From assembly GCF_038452265.1 (NCBI RefSeq), contig NZ_CP151843.1, positions 868,001-932,000 on the forward strand: DNA of 64,000 bases, given 5' to 3'. This document shows positions 56,975 to 64,000 of this stretch, piece by piece. The position numbers and the translations under genes were made by a program. The notes under the pieces are model-generated. The model made no database searches. It was not told the origin of the DNA and saw only the letters and a list, made by a program, of their open reading frames with translations. Origin of the DNA: Vibrio diazotrophicus. GTDB lineage: Bacteria; Pseudomonadota; Gammaproteobacteria; Enterobacterales; Vibrionaceae. Numbering within the stretch: position 1 is the stretch's first letter; each line of letters starts with the position of its first letter.

Positions 56975-57451
56975 ATGAATTATGACCTAATCAAAATACT
57001 ACATGCACTAGGAGCTGTAGGCGCTACAGGATCTCTGTTATTAGCTCCCTGGATGTCATACAAACTAAGGGATGCTAAATCAACCAATAAGACACTGTTA
57101 TTAAAAGGGCTAGAGTTTACAGACCGATACTATAACATTGCAGGCTGGATTGTGATGTTAAGTGGTATTGTTATGTTCTATCTGCAAGATTGGCACCGCA
57201 TCTTTCAAACCTGGTTCGTTCTAAGTGTGGCTTTGTTCATCATTGATTCGATTGCGGAAAAAATATGGCGCGATCCTGCAACCGAGATATTAACGAATAT
57301 TGACCCTGTTGATGAACTCTGGTTTCAAGAGTCGAGACGACTACACAAAGCGGTTTTAGCTCAAATGATATGTACTGCACTTATCTTTGTAACAATGTTA
57401 TTACACAGCCAATTGTCTCTAAATCTGTTGGAAATACAGTTGTTCTTGTAA
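56975..57451 (+). CDS. DUF2269-like integral membrane protein
   Basis: A 158-residue protein with four membrane helices (about 6-28, 50-70, 78-97 and 125-150). The N-terminal YDLIKILHALGAVGATGSLL and the central DRYYNIAGWIVMLSGIVMF match the DUF2269 family, which has no established role. It is separated from the exporter by 144 bp with a large inverted repeat, so it could be transcribed independently. It may help transport or membrane protection, which is speculation. Confidence 0.72.
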   Translation: MNYDLIKILHALGAVGATGSLLLAPWMSYKLRDAKSTNKTLLLKGLEFTDRYYNIAGWIVMLSGIVMFYLQDWHRIFQTWFVLSVALFIIDSIAEKIWRDPATEILTNIDPVDELWFQESRRLHKAVLAQMICTALIFVTMLLHSQLSLNLLEIQLFL

Positions 57452-57569
57452 AGATTAATTGTAAGTACCTTATAACGATTATTTTGGTAATGTTGCCCTA
57501 TCAACATGTTAAGGTATAAACAAAGTATTACCACTCGTAATAGCTCAAAAAACAGGGAAACAGTTCATT

Positions 57570-58289
57570 ATGCTTTTTACCGTCGAACGGCATATTAACA
57601 AAGTAATGATTGAGCCTGTTCACAAACACGATACTGGCCAGTTAATTTATATGAAGCAAGGCTTTTGCGTCGGTCAGGCAGAACATAACCAATGGCTAAT
57701 TCAAAAAGGTATGTTGGTCTGGATCCCGCCTAACGTATCGCATCATGCAGAGTGTAAATACGATGCAAATCTTATCGCTATGTATTTACCACCTGAAATA
57801 GCCGAAACCTGGCCAGATAAAATTATGCTTATTGATGCAAGTAAGTTAGCCATTGGCATTATCGATAAGTTTACTAATGATGAGGTTGAACCAATCAAAG
57901 CCACCAGCTTGTTAGATTTTTTACTTGAGGAATTGATAGAGAGTAAACCCAGTAACAACATATTGCCGTTACCGACAGACAGGCGACTGGTACAGATAAC
58001 TCAAAGTACTATAAGAAATCCATCTATAAAAATAAGCCTTAATGAATGGGCACAAAAAGTAGGTGCATGTGAACGCACGCTATCAAGACTTTTTATAAAG
58101 GAAACAGGGTTATCCTATAAGTGTTGGATTAATAGACTCAAGCATAATAAAGCGTTAACAGGTTTAAGAGATGGTTTAACGAATGAAGAATTGTCCCTAA
58201 AACTTGGTTTTGCCTCTGGTGATTCATTCAGCCACTGGTTTCAAAAGGAATTTAATTGTTCACCGAGAAACATGAGAAAAGGTCTGTGA
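57570..58289 (+). CDS. AraC-family regulator with cupin sensor domain
   Basis: A 239-residue regulator. The N-terminal half is an AraC-type cupin (PVHKHDTGQLIYMKQGF near residues 16-32, VWIPPNVSHHAE near 50), and the C-terminal half has two helix-turn-helix motifs (ISLNEWAQKVGACERTLSRL then FIKETGLSYKCW and SLKLGFASGDSFSHWFQKEF). It is probably the local control for the preceding biosynthetic genes. TCAACATGT half-sites lie before it and in the palindrome at 56871. Inducer unknown. Confidence 0.9.
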   Translation: MLFTVERHINKVMIEPVHKHDTGQLIYMKQGFCVGQAEHNQWLIQKGMLVWIPPNVSHHAECKYDANLIAMYLPPEIAETWPDKIMLIDASKLAIGIIDKFTNDEVEPIKATSLLDFLLEELIESKPSNNILPLPTDRRLVQITQSTIRNPSIKISLNEWAQKVGACERTLSRLFIKETGLSYKCWINRLKHNKALTGLRDGLTNEELSLKLGFASGDSFSHWFQKEFNCSPRNMRKGL

Positions 58290-58357
58290 CTGTAACTAAT
58301 GAATGGCCGCTAGGTAAGAAGATTTGGAAAAGCCTCTTTTGGCGTGAAGGCAAAAAA

Positions 58358-58384
58358 AAGAGCCATGTATTAAATATGACTCTT
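58358..58384 (+). terminator. Weak terminator-like hairpin after the araC-type gene
   Basis: AAGAG-CAT and ATG-CTCTT arms with one mismatch. No long T run follows immediately, so confidence is limited. Confidence 0.4.
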
Positions 58385-58455
58385 GTAATAATCTTTGTGC
58401 ATTAATGCTAATTTAGTTTACTGACTTTCCTACTTGGTTACTTTTTGCATTTGCA

Positions 58456-58587
58456 TCGGCTTTGTAGCTTAAATCAATCGAACTAAATCAAGAAGCACCG
58501 ACCTGATCGGCTACATCCATTAATCGTCGTAGCCTAATGCCTAAACCTCTTTATAAAACAACCAACTGGAAGCAGTACAACAAAGCC
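58456..58587 (+). mobile_element. IS5-family deletion derivative, right flank of the cluster
   Basis: CGGCTTTGTAGCTTAAATCAAT at the left matches the end of the left-flank element, and the same leader runs to the transposase start MPKPLYKTTNWKQYNKA. The copy stops there at ACAACAAAGCC, a short sequence resembling the inverted repeat end. So it is a second, more deleted derivative of the same family, in the opposite orientation to the one at 50859. Confidence 0.82.
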
Positions 58588-58605
58588 TATTTAAATGAAT
58601 CCGGC

Positions 58606-59574
58606 TCATAGCGCGTCATAGATAAGATAAGCGTTGTAAGTGACATAACACAGCAGAAGTATCACGCCTTCCCCGCGAGTAATGGTTTTGTTTTTTCCCC
58701 AGAACAACGCGGTGAACAACAAGATAAGAGTGGCAATCAGCATTGATGTCCAGTCGCGCCAAAATACTTCTGCGCCAATGTTACTTATGGGTTCAATCGT
58801 TCCTGCAATACCAATCACAGCCAAGGAGTTAAACATATTTGAACCAACAACATTACCTACCGCTATGTCGTGTTCACCTTTTCGTGCCGCTGCGATTGAC
58901 GCCGCTAATTCAGGCAGAGAAGTACCTAAAGCAACGATCGTTAGACCGATGAGTAAATCACTTACACCTAATTGTGTCGCGATTTCAACCGCCCCCCAAA
59001 CCAATACTCTTGAGCTGGCAATCAGCAATAGTAGTCCAAGCACTAGCCAGAAAATCGCGCGCTTTAATGGCATGTTTTGCTGAGAAATTTCTTCACTAAA
59101 CTCTTTGTCTAGAGAATCATTTTTACCCTTGATAACCTGCCAAATTGACCAACAAATCAGGAACAGGAAACCACCGAGTAATAGCCAGGCTTCGATTGTG
59201 CTGATGTCGTGGTTCCAAAGCATTAAGCCAACAACAAGAGTAATGATCAAAAGAATCGGCAACTCTTTACGAATGATATTCGAGTGAACAGCAATGGGTG
59301 CGATGATGGCTGTCATACCAAGAATCAAAGTGATGTTAACGATGTTAGAACCCAGCGCATTACCTAATGCTAGCGGCGAGTTACCGTCCATCGCAGCCAT
59401 CATGGATACCACCATTTCTGGCGCAGATGTACCAAATCCAACCACCAGCATACCTACAAGCAAAGGTGGCATACCGGCATGATTTGCACTCGCAGCTGCG
59501 CCGTCAACAAATCTGTCTGCACTCCAAACAAGTAATGCAAAACCAACAACAATAGCAAGCATGGCTAGCAACAT
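58606..59574 (-). CDS. Na+/Ca2+ exchanger, CaCA family (YrbG/CaxA type)
   Basis: A 322-residue ten-helix antiporter. Two alpha-repeats with the acidic ion-binding motif are clear: FGTSAPEMVVS (47-57) with NALGSNIVN (72-80), and LGTSLPELAAS with NVVGSNMFN in the second half. A charged loop (about 150-175) joins the two. It moves Ca2+ against Na+ across the inner membrane. It is alone on its strand downstream of no operon partner and looks like a resident gene beyond the right IS5 derivative. Confidence 0.92.
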   Translation of the reverse strand: MLLAMLAIVVGFALLVWSADRFVDGAAASANHAGMPPLLVGMLVVGFGTSAPEMVVSMMAAMDGNSPLALGNALGSNIVNITLILGMTAIIAPIAVHSNIIRKELPILLIITLVVGLMLWNHDISTIEAWLLLGGFLFLICWSIWQVIKGKNDSLDKEFSEEISQQNMPLKRAIFWLVLGLLLLIASSRVLVWGAVEIATQLGVSDLLIGLTIVALGTSLPELAASIAAARKGEHDIAVGNVVGSNMFNSLAVIGIAGTIEPISNIGAEVFWRDWTSMLIATLILLFTALFWGKNKTITRGEGVILLLCYVTYNAYLIYDAL

Positions 59575-59810
59575 AGTTGATCTCCTGAAAGAGAATGGAT
59601 TTTACATGCAGGAAAGTTAGAGCTGAGAAGCGGTTCAACCATAAAAATGGATAAACACGTATAAAAGAAAATAGCTGTCATCTTAAGAAAATACCCTTTC
59701 ACAAATGGGGGCGGCTAACGATTAAGCAATAGTAAAGATCCGACCCGAACCTTTATATTGCTTAAGTCTTGCCAGAACCAGATAGGACGTGAATACCACA
59801 AGCGCAAAGC

Positions 59811-59969
59811 TTGGAGACTGTTGACATTCACTCTTCTAAATTAGAAGAAGGCTACTCCCTTAAACAGGGGTGGATTGTACCGGATGAATATGACACGCTT
59901 CAAACATTTATTTTTGAAATAAATGCGAAAGAGACAGATAAGTATCGGCTCAAACTTCCTAGGATGTAA
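59811..59969 (+). other. Unrecognised 52-codon frame or gene remnant
   Basis: A TTG-initiated frame with protein-like content (DIHSSKLEEGYSLKQGWIVP, then DEYDTLQTFIFEINAKE). It fills part of the 384-bp gap between the exchanger and DUF2127 genes and overlaps the end of the latter. It may be the tail of a lost gene. The rest of the gap shows nothing recognisable. Confidence 0.25.
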
Positions 59970-60411
59970 CCCTCCTCTCTTTTCGTTTGCTCAACAGAAT
60001 ACGCGCCATGTACCAGACGACTGCGACGTTCACCAAAAAAATACCAACGCCGATAGCACTAATATGGGTATACATTTCATAAATTTCGAAAGGTAAGTAA
60101 ACACCACCGCTTATCAGGGCAAACCACTCAATCCAAACAAAACCTCGCCAAAGCCCATACGCCTCCATAAAACGGATCATCGCAGATAGAATCACTATTT
60201 TACCTTCGGGCAATGTGCTCATATCGTGGATAAATAAGCTAGGTATACGACCAGCAGGATTCAAATGAGCATGGCTGACGATGGTTTCTGCCACTCGCTG
60301 AAGATTCTGCCCAGCCAAAACGTGCAGCCCAAAGGCAACGATAAGAGAAAGAAGACCTTTAAAAGCTTCTAAAGCGGCAATGGCTTTTAAACCTTTATGA
60401 GAAGATGTCAT
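59959..60411 (-). CDS. DUF2127 family membrane protein
   Basis: A 150-residue protein with about four hydrophobic segments. ATG 60411 is preferred, giving MTSSHKGLKAIAALEAFKGL, which is the usual start of this family, with GAGGTG upstream. The longer frame to 60444 adds residues not expected. Features are the RFMEAYGLWRGFVWIEWFAL helix region and a central soluble loop between helices 1 and 2. Function is unknown. Confidence 0.8.
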   Translation of the reverse strand: MTSSHKGLKAIAALEAFKGLLSLIVAFGLHVLAGQNLQRVAETIVSHAHLNPAGRIPSLFIHDMSTLPEGKIVILSAMIRFMEAYGLWRGFVWIEWFALISGGVYLPFEIYEMYTHISAIGVGIFLVNVAVVWYMARILLSKRKERRVTS

Positions 60412-60546
60412 ACCCACCTCAGGGAACTCAAGATACAATAGCAATCAGACGACAGCCTTCAATATTAGTTCCTATGATCTTTGGTTACCTTCTGTCACTT
60501 TTCCACTTTACAGTCCGAGTTGGGACTATTTAAATCATCTCTGCAA

Positions 60547-60909
60547 TCAACCAAACTTAAGATAAATGCCTTCAGCTCTAAGCTGTGCTTTGATGTCCAA
60601 CATCTGAATATGTAGAAGTACCTGCTGAAAAAAGCTCAACATTGCCGATGCGAACATCATCCCCGCTAAATATCCCGCGAGAATATAGTCAGATGGATGG
60701 AGCATCATGTTAAAAGAAACACAGAATAAGATAAAACATCCGACCCATATCACTTTTTCACAACCGCTATACAGATAAGTATTGGTCGCAGGATCGTATC
60801 TGATTTTTACGCTACCAATCCCGTAGCTAAACTTCGCAGTCAAACTGTACGTGCTGCGCGCATATTCAAGACCATTCATTTCCATCACGCTTTCGACTTT
60901 CTCTAGCAT
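60547..60909 (-). CDS. Hypothetical 120-aa two-helix membrane protein
   Basis: A 120-residue protein with two hydrophobic segments (about 53-71 and 76-98) and a soluble N-terminal half (YDPATNTYLYSGCEK). I recognise no family. It reads in the same direction as its neighbours and has plausible coding character. It is probably an independent small gene. Confidence 0.55.
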   Translation of the reverse strand: MLEKVESVMEMNGLEYARSTYSLTAKFSYGIGSVKIRYDPATNTYLYSGCEKVIWVGCFILFCVSFNMMLHPSDYILAGYLAGMMFASAMLSFFQQVLLHIQMLDIKAQLRAEGIYLKFG

Positions 60910-61095
60910 TTAAATCGCTCCTTTTTCATCTTCGATTCTGATCATTAGTGGCGAGACCGAATAATAAGCAACTTAATGCATTTGTGTTTCGAGTGATATC
61001 ACATGGAAGGTATGGCTTATAAAGCAGACTATTCCGAAGTTCTATTCACCCTTTACTAGTAAATAGAATGTGTGGTGGATACTTGAGGCAAAAAT

Positions 61096-61121
61096 AAAGG
61101 CAGGTTTCATACCTGCCTTTA
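61096..61121 (-). terminator. Terminator after tcyP
   Basis: TAAAGGCAGGT and ACCTGCCTTTA form an 11-bp perfect stem downstream of tcyP on the minus strand. On that strand it is followed by TTTT. Confidence 0.85.
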
Positions 61122-61144
61122 TCGAATTCATAGAACTGATTCGC

Positions 61145-62518
61145 TTACGCTTTCTGAGTTTGCAGCTCTTCGTCTGAAACTGTTTCACCCAAAATTCGGC
61201 TAGTGATCGTTCCTGCTGTCATTGCACCAGAAACGTTTAGCGCCGTACGTGCCATATCGATTAGTGGTTCAATCGAGATAAGTAACGCTGCAATAGTTAC
61301 AGGCAAGCCCATTGCTGGTAGAACAATCAATGCCGCAAATGTCGCGCCACCACCCACACCAGCAATACCAAATGAGCTAATCGTGATCATCGCAACCAGA
61401 GAAACAATGAAATGAATGCTTAGTGGGTCAATACCGACACTAGGCGCAACCATTACAGCCAGCATTGCTGGGTAGATACCCGCACAACCGTTCTGACCGA
61501 TTGTTGCACCGAATGAAGCTGATAGGTTTGCAATCGCTGGCGGTACACGTAATTTCTCGATTTGCGCTTCTACGTTTAGCGGAATCGTTGCCGCAGAGCT
61601 ACGAGAAGTAAATGCAAACGTCAGTACAGGCAGAATTTTCGTGAAGTATTCTTTCGGGCTTACACCAACAAACGAAACCAACACACCGTGCACCACAAAC
61701 ATCAAAGCGATAGCTACATAAGAAGCCACGATGAAGCTTAGTAGATTCAGAATGTCTGACGCACTAGAAGTCGCAACCACTTTCGCCATCAAAGCAGCAA
61801 CACCGTATGGAGTTAGAGCCATGATCATTTTCACAAGGCGCATTACTACAAACTGAGCGTTCTCGACAAAGCTACGGATAGACGAAGCTGACTCTTCTTT
61901 TTCAATCATCACTTTGCGTGCAGCAATACCTGTAAGAACACCGAAAATAACCACGGCAATGATCGATGTTGAACGTGCACCAGTTAAGTCAGCAAACGGG
62001 TTTGTTGGAATAAAGCTGATGAGCATTTGAGGAATAGTCAAATCGCTTACGCTAGCAGAACGGCTTTCTAACACTGCAATACGCGCAGTTTCACGCGCAC
62101 CTTCTGTTAAACCTTCCGCACTCAGACCGAATACATGAGCAATACCAATACCGATAATCGCAGAGATTGCAGTAGTGAAAAGAAGCACACCGATGGTTAA
62201 TCCAGAAATTTTGCCCAGTGAGCCGCCTTTCTCCAGTTTTACAACCGCAGAAATCATTGAAACAAGCACTAGCGGCATAATGACCATTTTCAGTAAACCG
62301 ACATAGCCACTGCCGACCACTTTTACCCAGTCAAGAGTCTGGCTAACTACTGGGTTACCTTCACCAAAAATGAGTTGCAGACCAAGGCCAAACAAGCTGC
62401 CTGACACTAAGCCTAAAAGAACTAGACGTGAAAGTGAGTGTTTTTTCTGCTGCTGTTTAAACAACAAGAAGAGAATACCGGTAAATACTGCTAAAGCAGC
62501 GATAACCGCAACTGACAT
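61145..62518 (-). CDS. tcyP: L-cystine uptake protein TcyP
   Basis: A 457-residue dicarboxylate/amino acid:cation symporter of the TcyP branch. Conserved pieces are GLLKMVIMPLVLVSMISAVV (about 73-92), FAFTSRSSAATIPLN (about 305-320, the serine-rich re-entrant loop), SFGATIGQNGCAGIYPAML and the last re-entrant loop GIAGVGGGATFAALIV. It imports cystine with Na+ or H+ as a sulphur source. It is monocistronic with its own terminator and good coding quality. Confidence 0.92.
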   Translation of the reverse strand: MSVAVIAALAVFTGILFLLFKQQQKKHSLSRLVLLGLVSGSLFGLGLQLIFGEGNPVVSQTLDWVKVVGSGYVGLLKMVIMPLVLVSMISAVVKLEKGGSLGKISGLTIGVLLFTTAISAIIGIGIAHVFGLSAEGLTEGARETARIAVLESRSASVSDLTIPQMLISFIPTNPFADLTGARSTSIIAVVIFGVLTGIAARKVMIEKEESASSIRSFVENAQFVVMRLVKMIMALTPYGVAALMAKVVATSSASDILNLLSFIVASYVAIALMFVVHGVLVSFVGVSPKEYFTKILPVLTFAFTSRSSAATIPLNVEAQIEKLRVPPAIANLSASFGATIGQNGCAGIYPAMLAVMVAPSVGIDPLSIHFIVSLVAMITISSFGIAGVGGGATFAALIVLPAMGLPVTIAALLISIEPLIDMARTALNVSGAMTAGTITSRILGETVSDEELQTQKA

Positions 62519-63091
62519 ACTGCATTCCTCAGACGTTGGAAAATGGGTTTTAGATATAATTCTAATAAAGGAGTGTAAAGTAGTTGTTTATCCTGCATTT
62601 ATCCAATGCACATTTGTTCTTGGATATGCAAAATTGTTCTTAATTGTTCATAACTAACAACAAACCGTCAGCAGAATCGCTGATTAACGAATCCGTTCAA
62701 CCTTACTCATAGGTCAAAAAATAAAAGTCATTCATCGTAGAATCGATTAATTAGAAGAAAGCGGCACTCACGAGGCAAAGTTAAAAGGTTAAAGCGATAT
62801 CGAGAAGCTCGGTTATCAGGTCAACTCTCCTAATCAAAAATAGGAGAGATAAATTTAATTTCAGATATTTTAACAATTAGTATTATGAAAGTAGGACACA
62901 TAAAAACATCCATAAACTTTACTATTATATTTACAACTTCATTTAAATTTTACACACAACATCCCACTTACAAAGCAACAAAACTTATAATTCCAACAAG
63001 CAATAAAGAACCATATTCCAGCAACCATTAAAAAGATTTTTCTCGACTATTTACCTAAGTTAAATAGAACCTAACTAAATAGAAAAATTAC
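62519..63091. other. 570-bp divergent intergenic region
   Basis: Non-coding region between tcyP (minus strand) and the outer-membrane protein gene at the right edge. It must hold both promoters. I see no clear operator, RNA or repeat; the right half is strongly AT rich. Confidence 0.5.
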
Positions 63092-64000
63092 ATGCTAATA
63101 AAATATAAATCGGTTGCCTTTATTCCAGTCATATTGAGTCTATTCCAACCCGTATTGGCTGAGGATAAGGACGAGGCGAAACGACCACAATCCGTCAGTG
63201 ACATAATTGAAAGACCAGGGGTTTTAACACCGAAAGGGAAATTCGCTGTCGATACTTCGATAAGTTACACGCAAAACTCATCGAATAAAGTTTCCGTCGT
63301 TGGTTACACGATTTTACCAACCCTTCTTGTGGGTCGAATAGAGGTTTCCGACTCTGATCGAACAACTATTACCACGGGGCTGACAATGCGTTACGGATTA
63401 ACCCGAAGTACTGAGTTGGAGCTCCGTTTGCCCTATGTTTACCGCAACGATCAAGTCTCTACCCGGCCAATTCAAGATGGAGCAGAAGCGAATACCATCA
63501 ATACCACTTTAGACGGTGGAGGGCTTGGGGATATTGAGTTTGCGCTTCGACAGCAACTCAACTTTAACACCACCCCATATTGGGTGGCGGGTTTCATTGT
63601 GAAATCGGATACTGGTAAGTCTCCCTACGATGTTGAGGTAGATTCCAGTACTAATACGTTTTTAGATGTCCCTACCGGATCCGGTTTTTGGAGCGTAGAG
63701 CCTTCAATTTCGATGATCTTCCCTTCCGATCCTGCCGTCATCTATGCGAGTCTTAGCTACATCTACAACTTTAAAGACGATGTGGAAATCAGTAATCAGC
63801 AGGTCGAAGTTGATTTAGGAGACACCATTTCACTCAGTGGTGGTTTTGGTTTTGCTATTAACCCTGACTTTTCTTTTTCCGTTGGGCTTAGCCATAAAAC
63901 CATACTTAAAAGCAAAGTTAACGGCGTGGAGAATGATGATGCGAAGTTGCTCCAACTGGACTCTCTTAACTTTGGGATCAACTATGCGATTAGTAAGAAA
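63092..64000 (+). CDS. Outer-membrane beta-barrel protein, truncated by the window edge
   Basis: The first 303 codons of a gene that runs past the right edge. A signal peptide (MLIKYKSVAFIPVILSLFQPVLA) is followed by short alternating strands such as GLTMRYGLTRSTELELRLPY and FALRQQLNFNTTPYWVAGF. This is the pattern of the transporter family that includes phenol-degradation MetA-type barrels. It probably forms a pore or receptor in the outer membrane. No stop occurs before 64000, and the full length and partner genes cannot be seen. Confidence 0.75.
   Translation, partial: MLIKYKSVAFIPVILSLFQPVLAEDKDEAKRPQSVSDIIERPGVLTPKGKFAVDTSISYTQNSSNKVSVVGYTILPTLLVGRIEVSDSDRTTITTGLTMRYGLTRSTELELRLPYVYRNDQVSTRPIQDGAEANTINTTLDGGGLGDIEFALRQQLNFNTTPYWVAGFIVKSDTGKSPYDVEVDSSTNTFLDVPTGSGFWSVEPSISMIFPSDPAVIYASLSYIYNFKDDVEISNQQVEVDLGDTISLSGGFGFAINPDFSFSVGLSHKTILKSKVNGVENDDAKLLQLDSLNFGINYAISKK

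Overview
The window looks like a chromosomal segment of a marine Vibrio or close relative. It combines a complete-looking alginate catabolism locus (PL17 and PL7 lyases, KdgF, KdgM-type porin, Toa-type symporter, FadR-type regulators), a glv alpha-glucoside PTS, a TcyP cystine carrier and an IS5-family remnant of a kind I associate with Vibrio. Taxonomy is inferred from gene content only.

Layout. (1) 0-23.3 kb: alginate/uronate utilisation. Two tandem PL17 oligoalginate lyases and KdgF release and process 4-deoxy-L-erythro-5-hexoseulose uronate. A PL7-CBM32 lipoprotein acts outside the cell and a KdgM porin admits oligomers. A tripartite tricarboxylate (TTT) system, a TRAP system and an SSS symporter offer three routes across the inner membrane. 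Two paralogous divergent FadR-type repressors are present, and the palindrome TTGTA-N-TACAA (or a close variant) recurs in front of several transcription units, twice beside a CRP-like site. (2) 23.6-45.1 kb: accessory and decaying DNA. It holds an IS66 remnant interrupted by a decayed IS110-family element, a resolvase, an unknown 370-aa gene, a roughly 2-kb array of 139-bp tandem repeats, a Gabija-type GajA/GajB pair, a diguanylate cyclase, a broken AraC gene, a group II intron with its reverse transcriptase, a DUF1456 gene and a large serine recombinase. The recombinase abuts a coenzyme A-disulfide reductase gene that has lost its FAD-binding N-terminus. (3) 46.8-50.8 kb: glvA, a PTS EIICB gene interrupted by one in-frame TGA, and a HutC-type GntR regulator. 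(4) 50.9-58.6 kb: a compact cluster flanked by two deletion derivatives of one IS5-family element. It encodes a thermostable-haemolysin-family (GNAT-like) protein, an acyl-AMP ligase, a TauD-type Fe/2OG oxygenase, an AurF-like diiron oxygenase, a DHA2-type exporter, a small membrane protein and an AraC regulator. I read this as an uncharacterised small-molecule pathway and the best candidate for a new system here. (5) 58.6-64 kb: ordinary chromosomal genes (Na+/Ca2+ exchanger, DUF2127, small membrane protein, TcyP) and the start of an outer-membrane protein gene cut by the window edge.

How the parts work together. The left 23 kb form a coherent pathway from extracellular alginate to intracellular keto-uronate. 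The later steps (DEHU reductase, KDG kinase, aldolase) are not in the window. The middle region is a hot spot of insertions carrying at least one phage-defence system. The 51-58 kb cluster appears to have its own export and regulation.
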